Shown in pieces: positions 37,289-50,779 of a stretch of DNA of 64,000 nt. The position numbers and the translations under genes are program-made. The notes below the pieces were generated by a model. The model searched no databases. It was not told the DNA's origin and was given only the letters and a program-made list of their open reading frames with translations. Numbering within the stretch: the stretch's first letter is position 1; every line of letters starts with the position of its first letter. The DNA lies in contig JAYKAV010002441.1 of NCBI GenBank assembly GCA_035582835.1, positions 329,252 through 393,251 of the forward strand, in the 5' to 3' direction. This DNA is from Phoebastria nigripes (Eukaryota > Chordata > Aves > Procellariiformes > Diomedeidae).

Positions 37289-39411
37289 GGGATGTTCATC
37301 TGTAGCTAGGATAGTTACTGCTAGGTGTGCCAGGAGTTAAAAGAAGGAGGCTCTCTGGGAGGCTGGGACTGGTTTACAATGGCTGGTAGCATGACAGAGC
37401 CTACTGTAGTTATGTGCTCTAGGTACTAGTTCATCATACATTAAAATAATAGTAACCATGTATCAGGGCCCTCTGCAGAAGTGGAGAAGAAGGAGACATG
37501 TCAGGTTGTTAATTTAACAAAATAAGACTTTTTTTTCTTGAATAATTCTTGTGCAGAGCTAGAGCCTTGCAGATTTCTCCTAGGAGGTTTGAATTAATTT
37601 AGTGAAGGTGAAGTAAATCCATCAGTTGAGGCCTGCTTCTGCCACTGCCCACTCTTCACAGCGTAACAGTCTGAGACTTTTCATAAGGATGGTGGAGGAC
37701 CATTGCTTTGCTTATAAAGTTATAAAGAGAGAAAGAGATACAGCTAATGAAAAAATACATCTCTTCTTCACGATGTTACCCAATGTGATCAGCTACTTTT
37801 TTCTTTTCTCACAGAAAAGAAAAATGGTCTCCCTTTTTCTATGTTTTCCCTTGATTTCTTTAGATGACTGATTTATTTCAATCTTCTGATGTTATGGGCA
37901 ATACAACATTTGCCGTTTGGGCACTCACCAAAGTCATGGAGAGTGCTGTACTATCTGTCTGCATCAGATCTATTTAGGCAACTTAATTTTCTCCACATGT
38001 TAGACTGTTCCTATTGTGGAAAATATACTTTTTAAAGACTGATAAAATACTTCCAGTTGAGATTTGGCAGAAGACAAAATGTTTGTTGATTCTAGTGCCC
38101 AGGCAATCACACAGTGTGGTTTTATAGCTGTTTCAGGATACTTCTAGCCTGCGTAAACCTACGTACATATGTCTACAGCACATGCCAATATTGTATCTGG
38201 TGTGTGATGGCAATGAGGTGACAGGAGCCCTGGACGTGTCTGTTTTAAACAACATCTTCAACAGATCTTCTAGTTGCCAAATTACTAATTGCTAAACCCC
38301 AATTCAGCTATACTGAATGCACATATCTCCATGTCAATGTGAGAGTCCCATTTAAGGATGTTGGCACTTTTCAGAAAACTGGGACCATATGAAAGAAGGG
38401 ACTTTTGAAGTTGTATTTTGAGTTCTCACATTTCAGATCTATCTAGGAATTTCAGTATTTTTTTCCCCCAATTACACACATAGAAAGATGTAGAAGTGTA
38501 ACAACATTTGCAGCTTATTTCACATGGGACATTTAAGTGACGATTTCAAGCCCCAAGTATTCTACTTGAATAACAAACTTACATGTCTCCAAATCAGTAA
38601 TGCTACTTACAAAACAAACCCTAGACAAAACATTAGATGATTTTATTTAGTAAAGTAGATCAATAAGCAGACATTCTGTAGATGTGGTTACTAATCAAGC
38701 CCTGACAACTTGCAAATCACTTCTCCTTTCATGAAGGTGTTTTTTTGCCTGCTGTCTTCTTGTTCTTTTAATGTGAACTCCTCAGTGCTGGGAATGCTTG
38801 CTGTGTGACTGCTGAGGAAGGATGACAAATAGTTAAATTACATCTGGCATTGCAATAGCTGCACCTACAAAAAATTAAGCTAATATTTAGTGTTTAAGAA
38901 GAAGTGTAATTGTGGCAAAATAATGATAGTTTATCAAACCTAGCTTACACACAATATATACATTAATTTTAATGAGATAGAAAGATTAAAAAACACTCCC
39001 ATTTTATTTGGTGAATTTCTTAAAAGGTTTGATTTTTTTCCTAAAGGTGAGATAACATTCTGAGAAAAGAACTTTACACTGTTTTTTACTTTTGTACAGA
39101 GTAAATGCGGGAATATAAACTTGCAGATGATGTGATGTATTTTTATTTTTGGTTAAAAAGTGATTTGAAATCCTGCTTATTAGTCCCTTCAAAATAATAC
39201 TGCTTTGCCTGGGAGCTCACAATCAGAGCTTGAAGAACAACTCTGGATTTGATTTCCCTTTCAAAATATCCTGTTATTGAACCATGTTGCACTTGTTATC
39301 AACCTAAGTTTCCAGCCCTCTACTGATTTATAGTTAGTTCAGACTGTCAGTGGTATATTGTGGCAAGGGGTTTCACAAATTAGCTCCCAAAAATGCTTCT
39401 TTTTAATAGCC

Positions 39412-39426
39412 TTTTTTTTTTTTTTT
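39412..39426 (+). repeat. Poly(T) run, 15 bases
   Basis: A simple homopolymer. No target-site duplication or retroposed gene is recognisable to its left, so I do not call a processed pseudogene. Confidence 0.85.
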
Positions 39427-40860
39427 CTTGGTTTCACTGCACCTGTTATCCAGCTATCAGAGTTTTGATTTAATACTCTAGGCTGCCTATTTCATCCCAT
39501 GATAAAAGTGTACCAGCTGTGAAATTTTATAATGGGAATCATTCCTGCAATCGATATGAGGACAGTTTTCCCAAACACCACAGAAAACCCACTATTGCAG
39601 AAACAAAGTGTAGCTCATAATCTTCTGGAGTGAGGCAGAGAGGAAGAAAGATGCAAAACAAAAGGAACATTCTTGACTTTGAAGAGAAACAAAGAATGCA
39701 CTGAGAAAAATGAGTTAATAATGTAAAAATGGCAGGAAAAACAGGGGTTGCCATTAGATCAGAGATCTGGTGTGCATTGTCGAATTAAAATGATGTTTCA
39801 GGGGAAGCAGAGCAAGTATTTTAGTCTGTTATTTTTGTGTAAAAGATTCTACAATAAGAATTAGCTTGGCTTTTGTTTGCCTTGAGTGAGCTGCAATTTC
39901 AGCAGCTACAAAGCCAGAGAGTCGAATGCAGCATCGCTGCAAGTAGGAAGCTGGAAAAACCTTTCAGCAGTGCCCACATCAGAGAGGACTGAATAAAAAT
40001 TGGTTTGAAAGGCTTTAAAAGGTGGTTTAGTTTGTTTTGGAGATCAGCAGATGCAGCTTAAATTTTTATATGGATGTGCCCACCTGTATAAGGAGCTCCA
40101 CGTGCAACCTAGGCAGTTCTTTTTCCTTTTGATGAAAAACTCATCCTGTTGTATGCTTAACTCTGAGCAACCTAAGGTCCACGGATACTGCGGTTATTGC
40201 AGTTTTAATGCTTAATTAAGTTGGGATGTTTTGGCTCTGGATAAATCACTGTGTGATGACAAATACTGGCTATGACAATGCGGATGACATACAGCGCGAT
40301 GTCTCATAGTACCTCTCACCCCCAGAGCAGGTTACAAGCCATGGTTTGTATTCGGAGCCCTTGAACAGATGTCCTGTAAGTGGTAATCCCACTGAAGTCA
40401 CACAGCCCTCTGCTTGTGGGCCCTCTTTTGCATGTTTTGCCCTATACAGTCTGGATTTACTCAACTGCTGAGTCTGTGTAGCACAACGTGCTACCATTTG
40501 TAGGTTTTTGAACTGTGGAAGGCTTTCTTCGGTGCGGAGAGGGCTGAAGGAGTGGGGTTTTGCCTGCAGGAGATGGGATAGCCTTCTGACACAGGACTGG
40601 GGTGCAGGAGGTCTGAGGTCTGTTCCTGGCTGTTTTGCCCTCCTGTGACACCCCCACATAGGGCTCCTTCTCCCCACAGCTCTGAACACTTGCAAAGCCC
40701 AGCGCGGTCTCTGCCGATGCACAGCCCGGCCAAGCTGCGATGGGAACACTGCCGGGAACTGTGGGAGAGGCTGAGAGTCCTCCTGGATTTCCACAAATGG
40801 GTGTTTCCCATGGCTTATAACTCTGCCAGCTTTCAGAAAGGATATTTTAAGTCAAAGCAG

Positions 40861-40898
40861 AGCATATTCTGCTTTCAGAGAGCATATTCTGCTTTCAG
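40861..40898 (+). repeat. Tandem duplication of a 20-bp unit
   Basis: AGCATATTCTGCTTTCAG occurs twice, the copies joined by AG. The two copies are identical, so the duplication is either recent or preserved. It lies within noncoding DNA. Confidence 0.85.
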
Positions 40899-41478
40899 TG
40901 GTTTGCATTCCCCATTTCAATACTTTAGCCTAATCTGCTGATGTTTCAGAGCTGCTAAAATAAGACATATACACACTGAGAAAAGAAAAAGCGAAAATGT
41001 TTCTGCTGCCCTGATATAGAGTTGCTGCTACCATCACAGCTACATATCCTTATGGAGTGGGAATGAACTGAGAGCAACTTTTAACTTACGGCTGCCTCAG
41101 CTTCACTGGCAGATCAGATGTCTCCCCAAAAGCAGCAGATCCCATGCCTTACCACTAAAGAATGTGTATCAGTGGTAGACCACCAATCTTCCCAGGGCAT
41201 CACAGCTGTAACCGAAGTCAGTGCAGTACACAAAAATACCTCGGTGCATTCAGAGTAATTCAACCTTTGCAGCAAGGACATGCACACGGGCAGAGTTAAG
41301 CTTTTGCCCTCTCCACCCTTTACCCTAAGGCCACATTTTTATGCTAGCTGTCAGGACAGGGGCTAAAACAGCAGCAGGTCAAGGCAGACAGGACAAACGT
41401 GGCTCCCGGAGCAGAGAAAACTGTTGCTGTGATCTGTTCCCAACAGGCTGACACTTGGAGGGGTTGTCACGCACTTGT

Positions 41479-41522
41479 GCTGGAGTTAAAAGGCCTTATA
41501 AGGCAAAGCCTGAACAAACTGT
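41479..41522 (+). repeat. Copy A of a 44-bp direct repeat
   Basis: The block starts GCTGGAGTTAAAAGGCCTT and matches 42350-42393 at 39 of 44 positions, same orientation, no indels. Flanks are not clearly related, apart from a shared AGGCTGA upstream at slightly different distances. The pair may be the best-preserved part of a longer, older local duplication. Confidence 0.75.
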
Positions 41523-42349
41523 TAAGCAGTCTGAAGTGTTCCTCAGTGCTGAAAAACCTCCAGGGAATGCACAACATACCCCTGGCAAAGATTACAGCAT
41601 ATTTTACAGCAAGCTCATAGAGTAACAAAGCAGATATTGTATCTTTGAATTTCAGGCTCTGCAGGCTACTCTCACCAAGAAAATTAAGATCAGGTCCCCT
41701 TTTTGGATTCATTTTACTGCAGTGGGACAAGCTACGTGTCATTCATTAAATTTGTCTTTAAGATTTCATGAAGTTGCACATCAAGTCTTCGTCTGGAACG
41801 ATGCTCTCCACAGCAGAAAACTTACTTGGAGGCCTCTGTGAGCTGATGGCTGGACAAGCCAGATCTATTTAAGCTGTGGCTAAGTAGTCAATACCAATGA
41901 CAAAATGAGCAGACCTTGCTCATGAAATCCACAGTAAACCAGCCCTGCTTTGCCACCCTCCAGCTCACTTGAGGTGATGAGGTGTGAGGAATTCCACCCC
42001 CTCCTCTTTTCCCTTAGTGGTTCAGGAGGAGCTGTGGCACAGCTGCCTTGCACCCGCTTCACGGACCTGCAGGAAAAGCACTGCATCCTTAGATGCAACA
42101 TACAGAGAAAACAGCTGAAGCTTTGCCCCTGCTCCAGCTAATCTCACCCTCACCAAAGACTCAGAGAGTAACACGAATGACAACAACAAAAAGTGTGAAT
42201 AAAATGGCTGCACCACCGGCGAGCTCAGAGCAGAGCCGTTTTGCTGTGGCTGTGAAGCAGGCATGGCTGTGGCACCCCTGTGCATCAGAGGCAGGGATGA
42301 AGGCTTAATATCTTCCCCTGAGAAGGCTGAGGACCATCCATCCTTTTCT
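41523..42349. other. Spacer between the 44-bp repeat copies
   Basis: About 827 bp of unique DNA. Overlapping frames on both strands (for example 42022-42390 minus, 122 codons) have no domain. A short near-palindrome (AGCTGTGGCACAGCT) lies near 42030. No element ends or coding remnants are visible. Confidence 0.45.
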
Positions 42350-42393
42350 GCTGGAGTTAAAAGGCCTTGGAAAGCAAAGCCTGAAAACACTGT
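42350..42393 (+). repeat. Copy B of the 44-bp direct repeat
   Basis: Same 44-bp length and orientation as copy A at 41479-41522. Differences cluster in the middle (GGAAA against ATAAG after GGCCTT) and near the right end. I do not recognise it as a named repeat. Confidence 0.75.
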
Positions 42394-43262
42394 GTTTTGC
42401 TGCCTTTTCTTACGCTTGTTGGTTACAGCTAGCTGCAGCTCCTAGTAGTTTTTAGTAGTTTTCCTTTAATCTGCCTTTGCTGAAGCTCTTCAATATACTT
42501 TGAGGTGCTTACTCACTTACAAAGCAGTGAACCGTGCCAGAAAGACACGGGCCATCTCTTTCCCCCATAAGCCAGATCAAACTGCTGCCAGTCTAACAGC
42601 TGTGCCTGTGGATGCCCACAAACAGACAGTTTCTCTGACGTTTTTCTCTATCGGTTCTGCTATTTGCATTCTCTTACTGAAGCCTGTTTACTGTTCCAGT
42701 AACTTTCCTTGTTATTTTCTGATGTTTTAAAATAAATCCTTTCCAATTGGTTTTTCTGTTTCTACCCAGCTGCCTGTTTACATTATGCAGGTGCTGACCT
42801 AAAACTTAAATGGACAAAACTTACAGAGAGAAAAGCATGTTTGGTCACTTTTCCAAAGTGAATATGGTTGTTCAGAGCACCTTTATTAATTATGAGAGTA
42901 ACAGAAAGGTGTGAATGCCAGTGTGGAATGACTTTCAAAAAGTAAGACCATTGAACTGAGGTCTGTTTTCTTCCTCCTAGAAGGAAGCCGCATGGAGGTA
43001 GCCTTGCTCCAGCTGAGGAGGAACAGACTGGGNGTCTGTTGGGTACCCACTGGCTCTCCCCTCATACAGGAACTGATCTAATTAATAGATCTCCATGCAA
43101 GAAGGGCTTGCAAGCACAGGTATCATTTGCAGTTGGTACCTTGTTCATGGATGCCAAAGTTAGGACTGGAAGTACTTTGGACATGTCTGTAGTCCACCTC
43201 TCTGTCCTAAGACAAATTCAGATACACTGCAACCTATTCAGTTACAGTGAGACACACATTGT

Positions 43263-43287
43263 CATGGATGCAAAAGATGCATCCATG
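43263..43287. repeat. Perfect 10-bp inverted repeat with 5-nt loop
   Basis: CATGGATGCA (43263-43272) and TGCATCCATG (43278-43287) are exact reverse complements around AAAGA. A related direct copy of the left arm, TCATGGATGCCAAAG, lies at 43145-43159, so the hairpin may have grown from a small local duplication. Confidence 0.7.
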
Positions 43288-43855
43288 CATCTTCGTTACA
43301 TCATACCAACCATCTTCATCAGAAGACAGACTTATCCTACCTAAGTTTTGGTAGGGCACTGGATAGCGGGACACTGGCACATCTGTAAATCGGTCCCCAG
43401 AAGGTAATACGGAAATCAGCAGCCAGCTAAAGTGACTGGGGTTGAATGAGGAGCTGATAGCAAAGTTAGTCATCTGCGGATGACAACTGATGGTGACTAA
43501 AGAGAGTTGCAAAATGCCATTTGTCCTGTAACCATAAGAAAAACTAAACATTATGTGTAAGTATTCAAACTTTTCAGCAAATTAGTTTTGACCATTAACC
43601 CACCCTTTTGCGCATGGCTTTCTGAAAATGGACAACTAATTGAGCTGGCAGGCACACCCATAAAGACAGAACCTTAAATGAATATTGCAGAAAATCACAT
43701 TTGAAATCCTTCAGCACAAGAGCATTCTTACTGAAGACATATGATCTCTAGGAAATGCCTTCTCTCAACTACTGAATAGCATGAGCTGGTGACCAGAAAA
43801 AGCCAGACTGAGGTATAGTTATTTTAAAAAACTGGTGGTAAAGGCAAGCAAGTAG

Positions 43856-43870
43856 AAAAAAAAAAAAAAA
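43856..43870 (+). repeat. Poly(A) run, 15 bases
   Basis: Homopolymer of A in unique DNA. No retroposed sequence is recognisable to its left. Confidence 0.85.
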
Positions 43871-46800
43871 TAGAGAAAAGCAGTGTAAGCAAATACCATG
43901 CAGAAAAAAAAATGGACTCAAATCAGAACCAACATTGGGGATATCAAATCAGTGCTAAACTAAAGGTCAGAAGAATCAAAGTATAGAAATGCACACAAAT
44001 TCTCCACTAGCCAAGGCAGATATAACAGATGGGTCAAAGCCATGGTTCAGGCCAGTGACTTGAAGTATGACCCAATTTGGTGTGTAACATACATGACTGC
44101 TTGCATCTAGCTAAGGGCATGCAAAGCTTTCACCAGTCTCCTGAAGCAGTCCTTTTGTGGTGTAAAATAAACTCCAGGCTGACACAAACTGCTGACACTG
44201 GGAACTTCTTTGTGTCCTCCTCTATGTTTTATCCACAAACCCCATGTTTTTTTTTTAATCTTCAGCATCATTATCTACAGTAGTAATGAGAAAAGAAGAA
44301 CTCTAATGATTTCCAGAGCTTGTAGGAAGAGGTGGCTGAAAGCCAAAGAAACTTTTTCAGAAAATAATATATGGATGCTGGGGTTTGACTTTGCTTAATC
44401 CCTTAGTATGTACAAATAAAGAGTGCCAAGGAGGTAAGCTAGACAGTTCAATGTTGTACATTTGACTCAGAACAGATCTTTGATAATGCCACCCTTGACT
44501 GGTGTCAAAACTGTGTATTCAGGAATGGTCCAGAAGCTCAAATACCACCACCTAACCTTTGCATGCTTTGAAGATAATGCCTATGCTGCCAGTTACTACC
44601 TTGTAATTTTTGCTGCATGGTTTTGAACACAGAAGATGTTCCCAAAAGCTGCTGTTTTCTCTGCAAATACCTATGAAGGCAAGAGGAGGAGAGTTTGCAG
44701 AATTTAGTATTTTTTATTTACACTATCAAGTAATGAAACTCAACAATGAGAAAACCATTTTTTGCAATGTACCAATGTATGTAACCTCTACCAACTGAAA
44801 ACTCTGATGTCAAAAAAGTACAAAAGCTTTGGCTTCTGACCAGAAACTTTTTTGTTAAGCCTACTCAGGTCCTACAAAAACTGAGAGGTGGGTTGGTGGG
44901 GATTCTGCCCTGTTGAGGAACAACTCGAAGCCTGTGCCTCATTCAACAGGATTTGTGCTGGTCCAGTCTATGAAAATGAGTCGAACACTCATTTCCAAGG
45001 TTACCCTGGGTCAGAGACTGCCGATGGGCGTGTATCTGGTAAGGGGAACTCTGATCTTTGTACCTGGGATTAAATTCTGTAGAGGTACAATGCTGTTGTA
45101 TTTTATGGAATAAACCTGTGAGAGTACACTATCCTCTCTGGTTAGTGTGGGATTAAGAGCAGAGGGACCTGACTGCAAGGGAAATTTTATTGAAAGTATC
45201 ATTACTGAGCTGACTAACTACAATGCTATTAGAGGGAGAAGCTGCATGGAGGGATGAATTGCTGTTTGTCTGCTTTATGATTCATTCATCTGATTATGCC
45301 AATTGAAACAATTTACTGCAGTGTCTTTTGTACACAACCAGGAAACACAGAGGCTCTCAGAGCTCCAGCAGTTCTCTCATTTTCGTATGGCTTGGTACCA
45401 TTTGAATCAACCTGGATGTAATTAGACTCCAAAGTGTCCCCCATCACACATAGAGGCACTTAAGAAAAGCAGGCAAAGCCATATCAGGTCAAATTTACCC
45501 AGTCCATGTAAGCCAACCTGTGATGCTGGAAGACTTGTAGGAAACAGGCATGCATGCTTTTGAGATGAAGGAAGTCAGTGGAGCTGAGTTAATGTGGGCA
45601 AAGATCCCAGAAGAGGTGAATGTTTGTGACTATGAACCTATGCATGTGGCTGGTAGAAACCCGAAGGTTTGAACTTGTTCTCTCCCATTGTCCCCCAGAG
45701 CAGTGCTCTAGCCCTGAGTATGCCAGTAAGCCGCTTGTCAGGAAACATTACAGAAAGCCCTAGGCACGTGCAGCCTTGTAGCTGGCTTTTTCTCTCATGA
45801 CTAGATCTTTCCATGTGTCCTTGTTCTTGCCAGATAAGAGCAGAAGATCTCTTTTAAGTGCTTCTTGGCTGACACTGACCTCTCAATAGACAGATAAAAA
45901 GTAGAGAGATTTCCTCCTCCTGTTTTTCCTCCTCCCATCCACAATTGTCACTTATCTCTCCGGCTAAGCCAATTATAGTGCCTCAGAAGTGTCCCCATGA
46001 AGAAAGGGAAGCAGCCAGACAGACACCAATTGAATTTCCTACAGGCACTATACAGAGGTTGTTTTGTTCCTGCGACAGAGCCATTACTCCCTCGTGCCAC
46101 TGGTGACTCAACTGAAGACTGAGCCCTGTGAGACAATAAAAAGGACGCAATATTCCTAAAAATCCAGCAGGGACTGCAGATACAGCATGAAAGTATTGAT
46201 TTCATTATCAAGAAGTCCAAACTGCACCCTAACCTTTAGTGTTTCAGGAAGCTGCAGAGGGGGAGAAAAATAAGGGAAGAGGAGGAGAGGGCAATGGAGA
46301 CGAGGGGAGGGCAGTGCTGGGTAGGGAAAGGAAGAATAAGTGATCATCTCTAAACTCCACTGCCTTTGTATGGATAGCTGATGCCATCCATTACCTAGTA
46401 AAAAGAAAAAGCTGTCATTATTTGGATTCCAGTAGCAGCCTGGCCATGAATAAAGACTTGCATTGTGCCAGGCACGGGACAAATGTTGAACAAAGTGCAG
46501 TCTAAGGATGTGGCTCCTCTGCAGAAAGCAAAAACATGTCTACGCTAGCTTAAATCTGTCTAACATGGGTAATAATGTAACGGGGCCTCTGCAATACAAG
46601 CTGGGGTGTTGGTTAGCTGTCCAATTCAGTATCCAGGGTACGATTTGCACAGATGCTCTGCTGCTACCCAGGGCAGCTAACATAAAGCTACTGTGGACCT
46701 GTTCCTTATGCTGCAATCCCACCTTCCAGCTGCAGCTCAGAAAACACCTCACTAAGAGTAGGAATGAAGAGCCAAAGCAGGGACTCAGCAGCCTACCAAG

Positions 46801-49800
46801 GGCAGCGTTCAAACAAGCTGTCAGTAAGTTTGATGTGAGTTTTAATGAATGCAACATGTTGTCAGCTGAGGATCAAAGTCCCAAAGCATTGTCAGGTCTA
46901 TGCTGTAACAAACCCACACCAGTACTGTTTTGTTAATATACTTGCATCAACAAAACTGTACCAGTGAAAACTCTAGAGCTAATGGCTGTACCTGGCAAAA
47001 CTGAGTTTTGGTTAGAAGAATTTACACCAGTATCGTTGTGTGAAATAAAACCAGCTAAAGTGCACAAGGGCTTTTGCTAGAACAGCAATTTTGCAGAGCA
47101 ACCATATCTGTTACCAATAGAGCACTGCTGGCAATATTTTCTAGTGCAAGACCACCCAGCCATAATTCCTTTAAAGTGTGCATTTTATTGAATGTTCATG
47201 ATAGCTTCAATATTTGCATAAGCTAAGTTGTGTCTATCCAGCACTGCCATTCCCTGAATATTGTTTGATAGGGCAGGAGGAAGGAATGTAAGAAGAAAGG
47301 GAAAGGGGGGGAAGTGATAGTTTTACCTCAATCTTCAAAGAATAAAAGAGAAAACCTCCATTTTCCTAACTACAGATTGCTAACTGATGGATTTAACTTG
47401 TGTGTAAATTTGTATAAATTATGTTTTGGATGCAGACATTAAAAGCATGTGAAACTTGTGTAAATGTGTATGTATAATCTAAAATGAAAGATGTGGTGTG
47501 AAAGATACATTTCTTTGGCTATCAGCACATTCACATGTAATTAATGCCAAAGATGAGGGAACAGGCTTTTGCCCTTTCTTTTTATGTGCCTAGACTGGGA
47601 TCCATGAAAGTGCCTAACCTTCAGTTATGTCAGGTACCCTGTTGCTTGAAATCAACATCTCATCTCATCTCCAGCATCTTTCATTAGAAGACATCCCTCA
47701 CAAGAAAAGCCAGTCCCACAGCAAAACAGTTTAATTGCATCAGGTGATTGTCACAGGCATTTATTTTACCCAATGAATCAAACTCCTTCCTACAGCCATT
47801 GACAAGACAAAGGTAAAATCTCTTTTTCAAATCTCTTGAGAAGGCATTATTAAGGTATGTTAATATTTGGAGAAGTCGTCTCATGTTCCTTGCTGGGTAC
47901 AGCATCCAACAGTTTCAGAAATGTGTCAAACAACAAGTAAAAGTATAAAAGTTTCCTAGTTTTCTAAGTAAAACTCCAGCCGAACATTTGACCATCAGGA
48001 CTGATTAAAGATGATTGGGGATAATAAGAATTTCAATGCCTGTAGTAAAAAGCAAACAAAAATCTGTTCAGTACCTAAAAACAGAGTTAATGCTGTTTTG
48101 GTGGCTAGTCTAGTGACTGAAACATTAGCAATACTAATCCAGCTCAAGGGAGGCACTTTTAGCAGTCTACAGTTTTTTCTTAATTCCTTGTTTCAGCTCA
48201 TGCCACGTAATGTGCAATTATGTTTCTCCCTGCCAGCTAGATCAATCCAATGAAACCTCTGTATTAATGACCTATCCTATTTAATGACAGAACATTAGCA
48301 TTCCTGGAAAAAATTGCGAAGTCGCTGCATCTACTGAGACCAGGTGTCTCATCCTCAGATGCGCATGACTATGGTCTTCCCTCTATGTACACCTATTTCT
48401 CAGATGTAAAGACATGACTTCGCAAGTATCCTGGGAAAGGCTTACTGATTTTTCAGGGTACTTTGGGGTGTTTTGTGTTATTTTGTATTGCTTTCACTGG
48501 TTCAGACTTCTTTCAATTAATTCACCACCATTCAGTGAGGAGTTCAAGGGTCGAAACACCATCTCTGTTGCCAGCTGATGTTATGTTAGGGAATAGCGAT
48601 TTGGCTTGCCCTTACTTGTCCCACTGGAGGTGTTGCTGCATGGACTCTTCAGCCACATCTGTGAAAAGCATCCCTCCCCTTCATTTATAGGAAGATACAC
48701 ACTTCGGACGATGACATTTAACAGTGCAGTCTGGCCATCTAATACCTAAAATTCCTGTTTTAGTTTTTAAGACTGAGTCTCCTTTTCTTTTCCAGCTCCA
48801 GGAGTTTCTCTCAGCTGTGATGGCAGAGGGTGATCAATCCCTGCTAAAACATCTGGGTACATCATTGTTCCGCTTCCAAGCAAGATGTAGCAAACATGCT
48901 TGTCTGCCAAGGATGTCTTACCCTCCCATCCACACTCCTTTTCCATGAGATCATCTTCATTAAAACATCAAAAGAAAATTCAGTTACATAATTTCTTGTT
49001 GAACACAACAGCTCCTAAGTTAGGGGTAACTAAGGCTAAGCGCTAGTGAGAGAGTCAAGTCTTAAATGCATACAGTCCTTTAGATGTCTCAGAAAATGTA
49101 AGTAAGTAAGCAATGATCACGTTAGCCAAGTCCTTATGCTCCTTTTCTACTTTCTGATCTGCATCTGATGCAAAAACAATGGTGTCTTATGCATTTCAGA
49201 GCTGCTTACCTGTGGTGTACCCTGAAGATGTTTTTTTGCTACAGTACATCACGACTTGATTGACCTTCCATTAGTAACTACTGAGGAAGGTCTTAGGAAA
49301 ACTTAGATACCATGATGTCTAAGAATATAAGTTTATAAAAAAGACAAAAAAGGTGTGAGTTTTTGGAGACACTTATTTATTAGTTTTTCCTGAATTCAGG
49401 TGTTTCCTAACTTCTGAGAAGCAAGATACTTTTGTGATTTTTATAACTCTTTACTGCATCATCAGTACACTGGTACTGGAATTCTTAAATTGAATGCATA
49501 ATAGAGGGATTTTTGGTCAGACTGCTAATGTCTGTGTGCTTAATTGCTTTAGCCCATCAGTCTCACTGAAATAATTGTTAGTACAACACATGCTTTGGAA
49601 TTGGGGAAGGAAGCGTGTTCTTTTGGCGTATTTCCTAGAAGTGAGTCTGGCATCCATCTTTCCCAAAGAAAATAAAGTTATGTCTTCTTCTTTTTCTTCT
49701 TAAAGAAGCTTATTATCCTGTATTAAAAATAAGAGTGAAAATGAAACTGTATTTTAGGGCATACAGAATTGAAACAAGTAATTTGAGGCAGGCTTAGAGT

Positions 49801-50354
49801 ATTTTGGAAATGAGGATCTGTGGTGTCTCAGGTTAGTCACACAAAATCCGTTGTCATCACTGTAGACCATTTAGTTCAGTATACCAGTGTTTATTCCCAA
49901 CAAATATATTTATCTTCTTCCATGAAATAAATGCTTGCATTGTCAAATGAAGACAGTCTATTTTAACTGCAAATTACTCAATTTGCAAGAATGTCCTCTG
50001 TTCTTTGCACTTCAGACTCATGTGGATGGCAAAAATAATTATTCTGGATAGAATCCAATTATTTAAAAGGTTAAATTCTGTTTCCTTGACCTATTTTTAG
50101 TAAAATAAGACTCACTTCTCTCTGCAGCTTTGCATGTAACAACAGTCCCAAGGCACAGTGCCTAATAAAGAATTAAATACTTCGTGTTCAGTAGCTGCAG
50201 CATTAAAAGCAACATAACTGTTACTTTCCACTCTTATCCTTGATTCTCCATAGCACTCTTGATGTAAAAAACCATTTTGTTGATGGGGGAAAGGACAGTC
50301 AGATCATCTGGGCAAGCTTACAAGTTACAGCCCCAAAGAAGTCATACGATGCAA

Positions 50355-50779
50355 GAGCAATTGTGCTGGGTCAGACCAAAGAGCCATTGCCTACTGGGCC
50401 ATAGCTGGCCGTAGGGAAGAGGGTATGCATTAAAAGGGCAATCATATGTATGATGCTTCCTCCAAGTGTTCTCCCAGTTTCCAAGCATTTGAAGCTCAGA
50501 GACCTGAGCTGGACATAACCCTCCTTGGACTTTGCTGCCCCAGGCTNGTACGCTCGCCCTTTGAACCTCAGTAGCCCTTTAGAACCCACAGCATCCTTCA
50601 GCCAAAAATGCCTCTTCAAGCCATTCATGCTTCATAGATTTCTACCATGCTTCCCCCAGTTCATCCTTTTCCAGACTAACAAATCTCAGTCTGCACAGCC
50701 ATCCCTTGCAAAAAAGGATGACCCATCCCTGTGGTTTTCTCTCCTAGCCTTCTCTTAATCTTCTCCAATTAGTGGCAAT
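50355..50779 (-). mobile_element. CR1 LINE 3' end, antisense
   Basis: The left edge shows the antisense CR1 terminus (TGCTGGGTCAGACCAAAGAG near 50364). It is followed by TTCTCCCAGTTTCCAAGCA near 50470, CTTCATAGATTTCTACCATG near 50630 and CCTTTTCCAGACTAACAAAT near 50667, all in CR1 order. It covers the 3' UTR and the end of the second open reading frame, with no intact coding. Similarity fades around 50760-50830. One N is at 50547. Confidence 0.78.

Larger units (their letters stand above)
33551..41478. other. Long unique noncoding region
   Basis: Almost 8 kb without a recognisable gene or interspersed repeat, and without any N base that I noticed. 36600-39300 is AT-rich and free of recognisable transposons. 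Frames around 40270-40941 (up to 174 codons, minus) overlap on both strands in locally GC-richer DNA and carry no domain. The two short hairpins at 33898 and 37263, the T15 run at 39412 and the 20-bp tandem at 40861 are listed separately. Confidence 0.55.
42394..50354. other. Long unique noncoding region
   Basis: No gene or interspersed repeat is recognised apart from the hairpin at 43263 and the A15 run at 43856. 46250-46330 is purine-rich. Frames of 142 codons (46508-46936, plus) and 108 codons (46156-46482, minus) show no domain. A stretch near 49860-49890 faintly resembles a CR1 3' end but is too short to call. Confidence 0.55.

Noticed and set aside
40270..40941. Several frames of 98-174 codons around 40.3-40.9 kb
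   Set aside because: Frames on both strands overlap, with no domain. Local GC content explains the lack of stops.
39412..43870. Poly(T) at 39412 and poly(A) at 43856 as tails of processed pseudogenes
   Set aside because: No gene-like sequence is recognisable next to either tract and no flanking duplication was found.
49855..49895. Possible antisense CR1 terminus (ACCATTTAGTTCAGTATACC)
   Set aside because: Similarity is limited to about 30 bp and is not continued by other CR1 landmarks.
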